Shown here piece by piece: positions 8,356 through 16,996 of a stretch of DNA of 64,000 nt (positions are counted from its first letter, which is position 1; each line of letters opens with the position of its first letter). Source of the DNA: Deminuibacter soli (GTDB lineage Bacteria; Bacteroidota; Bacteroidia; Chitinophagales; Chitinophagaceae); NCBI RefSeq assembly GCF_003412455.1, contig NZ_QTJU01000002.1, forward strand, positions 124,001 to 188,000. The letters are read 5' to 3'. The position numbers and the translations under genes are program-made. The notes under the pieces are model-generated. The model had not been told where the DNA came from and made no database searches. It saw nothing but the letters and a program-made list of their open reading frames with translations.

Positions 8356-8799
8356 ATGATGAAACACATTATACCTGCATTTGCAGCAATCATTATCCTG
8401 GCTTCATGCGGTAAACCGGCCGGTAACCAGCTTACACGTATTGTGTATGATCCGCATGGCCTAACTCTGATCACTTCTTCTGTAAACAAACACCTGCAAA
8501 CCATGAGTGCGCTGTATGGCAACAAGGAAGCTTATGCAGCGGCACTGGCAGGCGATGGGCACCATGTTGCAGGCGAAAGTTTCGCCTTTGTTACCTGGCA
8601 ATACCATGATGATCCCGTTTATTATGGCAGCAGCATTAACGGCGAGCTGTTAAGCGTGGAAACCATTCATGTTGAAAGCGATACTACGTATAATTACCAG
8701 CTGGAAAAAGGCAACGCACAACCGGTTAACGGTACAGTATTAAACACCGCGCAGCGTATTAACTATATATTTGGCTACAAGCCTTCTGTTATGCCTTAA
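8356..8799 (+). CDS. Small lipoprotein, partner of the P460-type haem protein
   Basis: 147 residues with a lipoprotein signal peptide ending in the lipobox LASC (C about residue 18). The rest is a compact soluble domain that I do not recognise. It is separated from the haem protein gene by two bases and the pair ends at a strong terminator, so the two are almost certainly cotranscribed and may work together at the inner membrane or periplasm. Confidence 0.65.
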   Translation: MMKHIIPAFAAIIILASCGKPAGNQLTRIVYDPHGLTLITSSVNKHLQTMSALYGNKEAYAAALAGDGHHVAGESFAFVTWQYHDDPVYYGSSINGELLSVETIHVESDTTYNYQLEKGNAQPVNGTVLNTAQRINYIFGYKPSVMP

Positions 8800-8820
8800 G
8801 CGAACATGCAAAACGATATA

Positions 8821-8854
8821 AAACAGCCTGGGCACTGCAGTGCCCAGGCTGTTT
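8821..8854. terminator. Bidirectional terminator, perfect 34-bp palindrome
   Basis: Two 17-base arms (AAACAGCCTGGGCACTG and its complement) with no spacer, ending in T runs. It serves the lipoprotein gene on the plus strand and the convergent redoxin gene on the minus strand, whose stop codon overlaps it. Confidence 0.85.
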
Positions 8855-10379
8855 TATTGTTGATACCTGCTTACGTACATCTCCAGTTTTCGTTGAAAAG
8901 CTGCTTCTTTGGGCCGGTCGAAATCTTCTTCCAGTATGTTGCCCGTTTTGTCGAGCACGATATAACGGGGAATACTTTGTAATTTAAAGAACCCATTAAC
9001 CGGCGATTGTTTGGGATTCTCCAGGCGATATTGGCCAGGTTTACCAAATGTGTTTTGCTGCCTGGTGCGGTTTACCCATTTGCCTGTATCTTCTTCAACA
9101 TCTATACTGATGCTGATAAACCTGATGGACTTGTTTTTCAAAGCATCTTCCGCTTTTTTTAGAAACGGGTAATCGGCAGCACAGGGAACACACCAGCTGG
9201 CCCAAAAATCAAGCACAATAATGTTGGCATCAGCACTGGCCAATACTTTTTGCAAGGGTATTGTATGCCTGCTGAAATCAAGCAGGTTAACCGCAGCTAA
9301 AGGTTGAATGTTTCGCTGTTGCCGGTGCAGCACGTCTTCTTCGCTTAACATATAGGTATACCTGCCATCCGCATATTGATTCAATGCTTCTTTAGCAGCC
9401 TTGTAGTTTGTCCTGGTTTGTAAAAGGATATCGGTTATGCGGGCAAGTGTGTCAAAAAAAGGTAGCGGATAGGTATTCCGTTTAAGCGACTGGGCTATTA
9501 CGGGAATTTTATCGGGTAAATTCCTGTAGGTTCTTTGTATGCTGTTAAGAATATAGGGCTGATAAAAAGTGCTTCTTAAAATATTGCTGTCTGCCTTATT
9601 AAATAGGTCCAGAAATCATCGGGGCCACTTGTATTGCTTAATGCATTGTACGCAATAAGCTGGTAATAAACGCTGCCTGCAAACAGCGATTTAATCAACA
9701 TAAAGCTGTCTGCATGTGCCAGCAGCTGCCGGTATGCGTTATCCAGCACCGGTTTTTCTGCGGGCTTTATATGGGCAAAGGGAATTGCACATATTTGACT
9801 TGCCTGCGTAATATAGTTGAGTTGTTTGAGCGCCGCTACCTGTGCAAACGGGAGAGCTGATGCGGTTATTTTCCTGTCGTTGACAAGGTAATCGCGTTTT
9901 ATTTTTTCCAACATGCCCATCAGCCCGATGCTGTCGAACAGTTGATACTGAACTGGCTCACCCGGGGAACCCAGGATGGTGAAATTGATAAAGCTGTCAA
10001 TGAAAGTCTGAAATCCTGTTGAGTACCGGATAGTGCTGCCATTGTTCTGTAAAACCACACTGTCGCCGGGAAACAGCAAGAGGTTGCCTGCTTCCTGCCG
10101 TGTACCTGTTGCTGTGATGAACATGCGTTTATAAAACAGGTGCGTAGGCTTATCCGTATAAATCGCTTTTGTAATGAGGCTATCACCGGCTGAAGGGTTT
10201 TTGAAGGTGATAGGAGCATCTTCGCTATTGAAAACGATGTTGTTTTTGCTGTGCAGGTAAATGGATAAGATAACTGGCTTACAGTTGTTTGCGGCATATG
10301 AATCATTGCCTGTTTGCGCTTTGGCCAGGCGGCACAAACAAATGCCCATCATAAAAAATAATGTTCTTTTACTTGTCAT
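8854..10379 (-). pseudogene. TlpA-family redoxin with N-terminal DUF4369-like domain, broken by a frameshift
   Basis: The upstream frame (10379 to about 9615) encodes a signal peptide (FFMMGICLCRLAKAQ) and a DUF4369-like domain plus helical linker. The downstream frame (about 9612 to 8854) continues the linker and ends in a thioredoxin domain with the active site WASWCVPC. Reading across shows that one base is missing near the A run at 9613-9615 (T run on the coding strand); adding one base restores a single protein of about 508 residues. Such proteins act in envelope thiol-disulfide exchange. It could be a true frameshift or a sequencing error in a homopolymer. Confidence 0.75.
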
Positions 10380-10534
10380 ATGGCTGATGCCCGCCAGGAT
10401 TTAGTGCAGTTAGCAGAGCGGGGTTGGCGTTGAGATGCGGGAAAGATGAAATTCCATAAATTATTTATGGTAAATAATGCGGTGCTATTTTTTATCTGGT
10501 ACCGGAGTTCTACGAGCCCGTTTTTGCCGGTGTA

Positions 10535-10585
10535 TTAAAAAAGCTGATTACCTCATTCCGTGTTAATGAAAATGACGTAATCAGC
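10535..10585 (-). terminator. Terminator after the SDR gene
   Basis: Inverted repeat GCTGATTAC/GTAATCAGC followed on the minus strand by a T run. Confidence 0.65.
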
Positions 10586-10615
10586 CGGTACAAAAATCGG
10601 GCAGGGCCCTGTCTT

Positions 10616-11383
10616 TTAAAGTCCGTAAATGCCGCCGGAAACAGTGATTTTTTCTCCTGTAATCCATGCCGCATCAGCAGAAGCAAGGAATACAGCCACC
10701 TTTGCAATATCCTCCGGCTGTCCCAAACGGCCAAGCGGTGTATTGGCCACCATTGTGGTTTCAAGATCACTACCAACGATGCCTGCGCTGTGTGTGCCTT
10801 CGGTTTCTACCCCGCCGGGCAGAATAGAATTGATGCGGATATTTTTTGCACCCAGTTCTTTTGATAGGGCAATGGTCACTGCATCTAACGCAGCCTTGGT
10901 TGCAGAATATACCGAGCCTGTGGCCAAAGGCGTATTGCTTGCGCCTGAGCTGATGTTGATGATGTTGCCGCCTTTGTCGCCAAACAGTTTTACAGCTTCG
11001 CGGGTTGCCAGTATAGACCCCAATACATTGGTATTGAAATGCAGGTGAACAGATGCTGCAGACACCGATTCAATGGGTGCGAACTGGTAAATGCCGGCAT
11101 TGTTTACCAGGATGTCCAGTGTGCCGAAGGCATTTTTTGTTTCTTCAAAAAGCCTGATGATACCGGCTTCATCGGACACATCGCCCTGTACTGCAATGGC
11201 TACACCGCCATTGCCGGTGATTGATTTAACAACATTATCCGCATCCTCTTTGCCCGACCTGTAATTCACCACAACCTTTGCACCTGCTGCTGCAAAATGT
11301 TTAGCGATGGATGCTCCTATGCCTTTCGACGCGCCTGTAACTATGGCTACTTTGTTTTCCAGTTTTTTCATTTTTCTACGCAT
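10616..11383 (-). CDS. SDR family NAD(P)-dependent oxidoreductase (3-oxoacyl-ACP reductase-like)
   Basis: 255 residues, a classical short-chain dehydrogenase: cofactor motif TGASKGIG near residue 17, NNAG near residue 92, catalytic Ser in NISSGAS and the YSATKAAL motif with Tyr and Lys, and C-terminal ITGEKITVSGG. The Met at 11371 (MKKLENKVAIVTG) is an equally good start. It is divergent from an HxlR-type regulator gene across a 93-base region full of GTAAC elements, a layout typical for a regulator controlling its neighbour. Confidence 0.88.
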   Translation of the reverse strand: MRRKMKKLENKVAIVTGASKGIGASIAKHFAAAGAKVVVNYRSGKEDADNVVKSITGNGGVAIAVQGDVSDEAGIIRLFEETKNAFGTLDILVNNAGIYQFAPIESVSAASVHLHFNTNVLGSILATREAVKLFGDKGGNIINISSGASNTPLATGSVYSATKAALDAVTIALSKELGAKNIRINSILPGGVETEGTHSAGIVGSDLETTMVANTPLGRLGQPEDIAKVAVFLASADAAWITGEKITVSGGIYGL

Positions 11384-11416
11384 TTAATGTTTGCAGCGTA
11401 AAATTATGGCGCTAAT

Positions 11417-11474
11417 GTTTACTTTAGTAACTTTGTATCTAAAAGTAACAGTAACCTGGAGGTAACAAAGTAAC
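11417..11474. promoter_or_regulatory. SDR/HxlR intergenic operator array with overlapping -7 box
   Basis: GTAAC occurs five times (11427, 11445, 11451, 11462, 11470). The sequence TAACTTTG at 11428-11435 fits the -7 box for the plus-strand regulator gene and overlaps one copy, so HxlR binding could block its own promoter. Confidence 0.5.
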
Positions 11475-11476
11475 AT

Positions 11477-11833
11477 ATGGAGTGCAAAAAAGATTTTCAG
11501 ACAGATCGCAAAAAGGAAATGCTGGCAGTGCATGACGCGATGGATGTGCTGAGCGGGAAATGGAAAATCTACATTATCTCGTCTATCTGCCATTACAACA
11601 AAAGAAGATTCTCTGATATACTGGAGGATGTAAGTGGCATATCTAACAAGATGCTGAGCAAAGAATTAAAGGAGCTGGAAGTGAACAAACTGATTAAACG
11701 GACAGTGTTAGACACACAACCGGTGACCGTGCAGTATGAACTTACAGCACATGGTCAAACCTTAAAGACCATCGTTACCAATTTAACGGAGTGGGGAATC
11801 GCGCACCGGAAAAAAATTATCGGGAAGAAGTAG
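11477..11833 (+). CDS. HxlR family winged-helix transcriptional regulator
   Basis: 118 residues matching the HxlR fold: MDVLSGKWKIYIISSI, the wing segment RRFSDILEDVSGISNKMLSKELKELE, and LTAHGQTL near the end. An early Cys (residue 3) is present; HxlR proteins often sense reactive electrophiles or quinones through such Cys residues. It probably controls the divergent SDR gene. Confidence 0.88.
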   Translation: MECKKDFQTDRKKEMLAVHDAMDVLSGKWKIYIISSICHYNKRRFSDILEDVSGISNKMLSKELKELEVNKLIKRTVLDTQPVTVQYELTAHGQTLKTIVTNLTEWGIAHRKKIIGKK

Positions 11834-12128
11834 CATTCAGCCAGGTTTTGTAATCAGCAACAAGCGCATCAAAGTCTGTGTTGAAAACAGTTTTTGTCAT
11901 TGTTTTTTTATCTGCGGCCACGCAGTAATTTTTGAATGCCGCCACACCGAAATGGTCAACGATGTATTGAACGAATATGCCGCAAACCGCGTAATGGGCA
12001 GCAGCATACTGCCCATAAAAATCTTTATTGTGGATGATGAGATCCGCATAGTTCAGACTATCCCTGAATTTTTTTGCAATGGCAATTCTTTGCCTGTAGT
12101 GGCATTTCAGCGTAGTTATTTCGTCAAT
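11817..12128 (-). pseudogene. C-terminal fragment of a gluzincin-type (peptidase MA-like) metallopeptidase
   Basis: An open frame of about 103 codons without a start codon, lying in the same frame directly after the stop of the DUF1028 gene. It contains YGQYAAAHYAVCGIFVQYIV and DHFGVAAFKNY, which resemble the helical C-terminal end of gluzincin aminopeptidase-like proteins. The HExxH part is missing. It overlaps the end of the HxlR gene tail to tail by 17 bases. It is either a relic or a C-terminal extension reached only by stop-codon readthrough. Confidence 0.5.
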
Positions 12129-12857
12129 TTAAAGATTGATGCGTTCGCTGTTTGACTTGGCTTTCCAGTCATCAAATTTTTGGCGCAAAGCCTCCACAGC
12201 ATTTATTTTATCATCAGTGCCATAAATAACCAGATTAAGCCAGTGTTTTTCAACATCGGTAGGTTTCGAAACGGTTAGAAAAGCACTCGCGGCTTTTCGT
12301 TCCCCGCATCTTTTATCGCCGCCGGATTTTGCGCCTGCTTCTAATGCAAGCATTAAGATGTCTTGTATGGGCAGAGAATCTTTTTGTGCTTTTTGGGCAG
12401 CATCAAAAATCGCCTGCAGTTCGTCCGGATTGGTGAGCATATTGCCCTGTACTGAAATACCATTCCCTGACAAGGAGCCTGCGTATGATGTTGTTTCTGT
12501 TCCGGTATAGGTTAGCGGATGCAACACATCACTCATGCAAATAATGGCATATTGTTGATGCTCGGGGTCAAAGTCTGGATGCCTGATTTTTTTAAGTATG
12601 TCAGCAGGTGGTACGTCTTTCATGATCATTTCAAAGCCCTGCAATTTTGCCAAAGGATTGGCATTTGCCTGCACCACGATTGCGCCTTTCCCCGGTACAA
12701 TAGCGCCAATGCCGTATACACTTATTGTACAAGAGGCCCCGGCTATCCCTATCTCTTTTGTTTTGGGATCAACTACAATAATTGACCATGTTGCGAATGA
12801 GTGAAAACACAAGGTGAAAAATAAAAAAGATAGGTAAAGGCGCTTTGTTTTTTTCAT
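12129..12857 (-). CDS. DUF1028 domain protein, secreted
   Basis: 242 residues with a signal peptide (about 1-22) followed by a DUF1028 domain (FATWSIIVVDPKTKEIGIAGAS...), an Ntn-hydrolase-like fold of unknown reaction. The family glycine-rich segments (GIGAIVPGKGAIVVQA, YAGSLSGNGISVQGNML) are present. The stop codon TAA is followed in the same frame by a further open stretch; see the fragment at 11817-12128. Confidence 0.8.
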   Translation of the reverse strand: MKKTKRLYLSFLFFTLCFHSFATWSIIVVDPKTKEIGIAGASCTISVYGIGAIVPGKGAIVVQANANPLAKLQGFEMIMKDVPPADILKKIRHPDFDPEHQQYAIICMSDVLHPLTYTGTETTSYAGSLSGNGISVQGNMLTNPDELQAIFDAAQKAQKDSLPIQDILMLALEAGAKSGGDKRCGERKAASAFLTVSKPTDVEKHWLNLVIYGTDDKINAVEALRQKFDDWKAKSNSERINL

Positions 12858-13068
12858 GAGGCGTGTTTATAGGTGCTTAAAATGGCCGGATCAAGAAGTA
12901 AGGAACGGGATACAAAATGCCGGGTAAATCAATGTGTTGCTGCTATTACATCTGCAAGGCGCAAGTGCCCGATTTTTGTCAACAGCGCTTAATGAAGGCT
13001 TTACATAAAAAAGGAATATGTTTTTACTGCATCAATTTAAAATTTGATGCCCGGTAGTTAAGCTACAA

Positions 13069-13356
13069 CTACTTCATACAGAAATAGAGGGCAATAACCG
13101 ATAGTATCTGCATACAAATTACCACTGAAAGTCTCTTAATGCCATTTACTTTGAACGGGCTGAATATATAGGCTATTGCAGATAAAAAATACACAGCCAA
13201 TGCCAATCCTACAACTACTACCAAGTTCGGGCCTTCAGGGTCATTGAAAAAGAAGAATAGCATGCTGGAGCAGATGATGGCTGTTGCTGCCAAAATCAGC
13301 AGCGAAATCTTTTTCGACCTGAAATATAGATTTGCGATGTTATCAGCTGCATTCAT
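13069..13356 (-). CDS. Small membrane protein, unknown function
   Basis: 95 residues with three hydrophobic segments (about 18-36, 46-66 and 76-93) separated by short polar loops. No family recognised. It stands alone between the DUF1028 gene and the VOC gene. Confidence 0.6.
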   Translation of the reverse strand: MNAADNIANLYFRSKKISLLILAATAIICSSMLFFFFNDPEGPNLVVVVGLALAVYFLSAIAYIFSPFKVNGIKRLSVVICMQILSVIALYFCMK

Positions 13357-13650
13357 GGGGTAAGCATTTACTCAAATATAATAATCTCATAAGCGGAATT
13401 ACCATGCTTTTTCCTGTATTTTTAATAGTTAGCATTTTACAAACAAATGCACGTATAAAACGGTACTGCAAATTGTAATATATAATAGAAAGAAAGCCAT
13501 TTCATAACTCAATTATGAGGTGGTTTAGAAACCGGAATGTAGCCCGGTAGGCAGCAAAAAATATCCCCCCATTACCCCCTTAACCAATTATAACGCTTTT
13601 GCGGATTCATCACAGAACAAATGGAAACAACATAAACTAAAATAAAAACC

Positions 13651-14085
13651 ATGAGAGCAATTAATCCCTGGATCAACTTCAATGGCAATGCCGAAGAAGC
13701 ATTCACTTTTTACAAATCGGTGTTTGGCGGCGAGTTTACAAAGATCACCCGTTTTAAAGACTTGTCAGGCCCCGAGTTTCAGGTAGCCGAAGAGGAAGCA
13801 AATAAGATCATGTACATCGGCTTGCCGCTAGGCAAAAACAATGTGTTAATAGCCAACGATATTCCCGGGTTTATGGGGCAGGTAAGTGAGAATGAAAACC
13901 GGTCTAAAATATATGTGAATGCCGAAAGCCGCGAAGAAGCAGATAAAATATTTAATGGGTTATCAGCAGGGGGAGAAGTGGAAGGACCCATTGGTGACAG
14001 TCCATGGGGTACCTATGCCGGAATGTTCAGGGATAAATATGGCATTGAATGGATTGTAGAGTTTGACCCGGGTTATAAGGGGTAG
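13651..14085 (+). CDS. VOC family protein, PhnB/3-demethylubiquinone-methyltransferase-like fold
   Basis: 144 residues with the PhnB-type pattern NPWINFNGNAEEAFTFYKSV and GGEF at the start, and DPFGIEW-like GIEWIVEFDPG at the end. This vicinal-oxygen-chelate subgroup is common in Bacteroidota and has no settled function. It is the last gene before the genomic island. Confidence 0.85.
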   Translation: MRAINPWINFNGNAEEAFTFYKSVFGGEFTKITRFKDLSGPEFQVAEEEANKIMYIGLPLGKNNVLIANDIPGFMGQVSENENRSKIYVNAESREEADKIFNGLSAGGEVEGPIGDSPWGTYAGMFRDKYGIEWIVEFDPGYKG

Positions 14086-14117
14086 GGTTAGTATGAAAAC
14101 AATTATATAGGAAAAGC

Positions 14118-14158
14118 AAAGAGGGGCTTCCAATTTAACAATTGAAAGTCCCTCTTTT
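14118..14158. terminator. Terminator of the VOC gene and ancestral terminator of tRNA-Leu
   Basis: Stem AAAGAGGGGCTT / AAGTCCCTCTTTT around a 17-base loop. It adjoins the 12-bp tRNA-end repeat at 14159. If the island were excised, tRNA-Leu(CAA) would run straight into this hairpin, so it was probably the tRNA terminator before integration. Confidence 0.7.
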
Positions 14159-14170
14159 GTGCCCAGAACA
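14159..14170. repeat. attL: 12-bp copy of the tRNA-Leu 3' end
   Basis: GTGCCCAGAACA is identical to 33431-33442, which is the last 11 bases of tRNA-Leu(CAA) plus one flanking base. It marks the distal end of the element inserted at that tRNA. Confidence 0.7.
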
Positions 14171-14643
14171 ATAACAGTCTCAAATTCGAGCCCGTTAACT
14201 CTGTGCCTGGGCGACAGTAATCTCATCATCTGGAGAACCAGGGGATGAAATCTTTGAGCAAATGGCCTTTATTAGGTTGATCAATGAGGGTAGATATGTC
14301 AAATCACCCAAACCGTAATTGTTGTAATACTCAGGCCGTAGATGTCATATGATTATATTCAATTGCAAAGCATTCTTAAAATATTTGTTACTAGGCTATT
14401 TTATGAATTTATTTTGGCTGATCTGCTGTGGGTTTTCGTGAACTTATCTTGTATATCCAATGACTGAATTAAAAGCCCAGGAAGCCTTCTTTGCAGATTA
14501 CAATAAACTGGAAGGCAAGGAATTTAAGCCGGCAGCAGGCTGGAAGCTAAGAAAGCGCAGGCCTTGATCCAGCAGAGATGAGTGACAGGCTGCAGTAACG
14601 ACAAACCATAACGAGCGACGACAACTGAAACAAACTACGAAAA
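14171..14643. other. Left end of the island, mostly non-coding
   Basis: About 470 bases with one tiny frame (14460-14567). GCCCAG at 14161 and CTGGGC at 14208-14213 form an inverted pair enclosing TTCGAGCCC, weakly tRNA-like, but no cloverleaf can be drawn. Nothing else recognisable. Confidence 0.4.
14460..14567 (+). CDS. Very small open frame, 35 aa, doubtful
   Basis: Begins MTELKAQEAFFADYNKLEGK and is rich in charged residues, preceded by an A/T-rich promoter-like stretch. A shift of frame near its end would continue for about ten residues, so it may be the stub of a longer lost gene. Confidence 0.25.
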   Translation: MTELKAQEAFFADYNKLEGKEFKPAAGWKLRKRRP

Positions 14644-15039
14644 CTATTTCAACCTAAGCTGGACGGTGGTTTTGCGCTTGTGCAGGGATGTGATAAAAGG
14701 ATCTTGATAAAGGGGTTTGCCTTTGGGGCTGACCAGGTTTAAGGCCTTGGCCAGGGAAAGGCTGGTGCGGGCACTTTTCCGGTGTGCCTTTAACCAGGCA
14801 TCACGGGAGGCCTGCAGTCCCTGCTCATACTGCCGGATAGTTTCATTGATCAGCTGCAATTCCCCCTTATAATCCTTCTGCTTGCGCAGTAAAATAAGCA
14901 GCCGGCTCACCACTCGGTTATCATCCGGCACCTGGGCATGCATCCGCTGGTAGGTAGCAATCGCTTCTGCGATGCTCCCCTTTGCCTCGACTGCCCGGGC
15001 GTCGGCCAATGCCTGTCCGCTGATAATCTTTCTTGCCAT
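14644..15039 (-). CDS. TPR-like helical protein, unknown function
   Basis: 131 residues from the Met at 15039 (MARKIISGQALADARAVEAK). The segment AEAIATYQRMHAQVPDDNRVV and the following helix pair are TPR-like; the C-terminus is basic (HKRKTTVQLRLK). The longer frame from 15105 adds a cysteine-rich stretch that looks unreal. First clear gene inside the island's left end. Confidence 0.5.
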   Translation of the reverse strand: MARKIISGQALADARAVEAKGSIAEAIATYQRMHAQVPDDNRVVSRLLILLRKQKDYKGELQLINETIRQYEQGLQASRDAWLKAHRKSARTSLSLAKALNLVSPKGKPLYQDPFITSLHKRKTTVQLRLK

Positions 15040-15196
15040 ACCGTTACCGGTGCAACCGGCATACCAAATTAAACACGATAACGGCGTCGCCACGACGCCG
15101 GCCACTTCATAGTTAAAGAAAACCCGTTTCCTTAATTATGGGAATCTATAATTAAAATTCCCGTCCGTCGGCTTGTTTCCAGCGAACTCTAATCTA

Positions 15197-15362
15197 TTTT
15201 CATGTAACCTCAATTCATTTTCATGTAATTCTAGCAAATTCTAATCTATTTTCATGTAACATCAATTCATTTTCATGTAACTTTAGGGAATTATAATCTA
15301 TTTTCAGGTAGTCGTAATTTGCTTTCAGGTAATCTAAAGGGAGAGTAATCTGTTTTCAGGTA
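15197..15362. repeat. Helically phased array of seven TTTTCA(T/G)GTA motifs
   Basis: The decamer starts at 15197, 15218, 15249, 15270, 15301, 15322 (CTTTCAGGTA) and 15353. Spacings alternate 21, 31, 21, 31, 21, 31, giving a 52-bp higher-order unit repeated three and a half times. The first four copies read TTTTCATGTA, the last three (T/C)TTTCAGGTA. 52 is not a multiple of three, so it is not coding. It sits about 100 bases upstream of the Fic gene and looks like a protein-binding array. Confidence 0.85.
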
Positions 15363-15462
15363 AGCCCAAGCTGAACCCAAGGGAAAACCTGATAATTGAT
15401 CGAATTTCAACAGGCTTAATCACTTATCGGCAAATTTATTAACTCATGCAAAACATTACCGG

Positions 15463-16965
15463 ATGGAACCAATACCCGTAGGTGGACAATGGCTAAAGGA
15501 AAAATTTAGGCTGGTAAATTTTACCCTAACGCATAGTTCCTATATCGCTGACAATGCCAGTATGCACCTAACTGCACTGGGGAATGTAGAAAGATACTTT
15601 ATAAAGACATACCAGGTAAACGATCCTCAAGATGCATTGCATCATATAGAATTTTACCTCAAATATGACGATCTCGATCTTGATTTCTTACACGCGGTTT
15701 TCGCCAACATTCCAGACAATGCAATTGCAGCGTTTATTGACAAAACCCCAGCAGGAAAGCCTGAACGTAAAATCGGATATCTATATGAGTATCTATGTCA
15801 ACATACGCTACCGGTAACCAAACCAACAACAGGCAATTATTTTGACCTGTTAGACAGCGACAAATACTATGTAGGCGGCATCATCAGAAGTACTCGTTGG
15901 CACGTGGACGATAACATGCTTGGAGATCGTCGATACTGTCCAATCATCCGGAAAACGAGTGAACTCAAAAAACTACTCAGTAAGGATTTGGCAGCAGAGA
16001 TAAATGAATTGAAAAGCAAATACGGGAATGAAATATTTGATCGAGCCACGAGCTACTTATACACAAAGGAAACCAGATCATCGTATCAAATAGAGAAGGA
16101 AACACCATCTCCAGACCGTTTACAAAAATTTATCAGCATTCTCACCAAGGCCGGCAGTCAGCCAAACGCCGCATTACTAAGCAAAGAGCGGCTCGTCTTA
16201 TTACAGAATGCAATTGTAGATTCACGCTATGCTAGCAAAGATTATCGGAATTTTCAAAACTATGTAGGTGCATCCGCTGGATTTGGACGCGAGGATTACC
16301 ATTATGTTTGTCCGCCGCCAGAAATTGTACAAGAATTGATGGAAGGCTTGCAAATAGTTGCCGATAGAACATCGAATAAATTGCCGGCAGAGATAAGAGC
16401 GGCAATGCTTTCATTTGGATTTGTATTTATCCATCCCTTTGAAGATGGCAATGGCCGCTTACACCGTTTTCTGATACATGATGTATTAGCACTAGATGGC
16501 AAAGTGCCGGAAGGCGTCATCATACCTGTCTCCGCACATATGCTCAATAATATGAGAGCCTATGACGGGGCATTGGAAAAATACTCAAAACCACTTATTG
16601 ATCGCATAAAAATAGAAACGACTGTAGACACAGGAATAATCATCAAAAATGCCGATCAAGTTAAAGGCTACTTTCGTTACCCTGACTTAACAGCGCAATG
16701 CGCATACCTGGTTAATGTTATTCATCAGACGATCACGGAAGATATGCCTGAAGAATTGGATTTTCTCATCAGATATGACGACATCAAAAAAGCAGTGCAA
16801 AACATTGTCGACATGCCTGATGCCAAACTCAGAAAATTATTAAACTTTTTGCACGGTAACAAAGGCTTGTTTCCCAAAAGAAGGCGAGACGAATTTAGAG
16901 AACTTACAGATGATGAAATAAAAAGAATGGAAGCAGCATACCACGACATTTTTGACACTTTGTAA
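15463..16965 (+). CDS. Fic family protein (probable AMPylase)
   Basis: 500 residues. The Fic core has the catalytic motif HPFEDGNGRLHR at about residues 324-335, complete with His, Asp/Glu and Gly-Asn-Gly-Arg. An N-terminal helix carries SSYQIEKE (about residues 206-213), which fits the inhibitory motif [S/T]xxxE of self-restrained Fic proteins although the Gly/Asn after Glu is Lys. The C-terminal about 130 residues (DDIKKAVQNIV..., RRDEFRELTDDEI) look like a winged-helix module. It would transfer AMP or a related group to target proteins. The phased repeat array lies just upstream and may regulate it. Confidence 0.85.
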   Translation: MEPIPVGGQWLKEKFRLVNFTLTHSSYIADNASMHLTALGNVERYFIKTYQVNDPQDALHHIEFYLKYDDLDLDFLHAVFANIPDNAIAAFIDKTPAGKPERKIGYLYEYLCQHTLPVTKPTTGNYFDLLDSDKYYVGGIIRSTRWHVDDNMLGDRRYCPIIRKTSELKKLLSKDLAAEINELKSKYGNEIFDRATSYLYTKETRSSYQIEKETPSPDRLQKFISILTKAGSQPNAALLSKERLVLLQNAIVDSRYASKDYRNFQNYVGASAGFGREDYHYVCPPPEIVQELMEGLQIVADRTSNKLPAEIRAAMLSFGFVFIHPFEDGNGRLHRFLIHDVLALDGKVPEGVIIPVSAHMLNNMRAYDGALEKYSKPLIDRIKIETTVDTGIIIKNADQVKGYFRYPDLTAQCAYLVNVIHQTITEDMPEELDFLIRYDDIKKAVQNIVDMPDAKLRKLLNFLHGNKGLFPKRRRDEFRELTDDEIKRMEAAYHDIFDTL

Positions 16966-16996
16966 TGCTATAATGCAATTCAATTTCTTTAATTAG

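Noticed and set aside
14161-14213. A tRNA or tRNA relic suggested by the GCCCAG/CTGGGC ends and TTCGAGCCC
   Set aside because: No D arm or anticodon arm can be drawn; only the first 12 bases match the tRNA-Leu end, which is explained by attL.
15197-15362. CRISPR array
   Set aside because: Repeats are only about 10 bases, spacers are similar to each other, and no cas gene is present.
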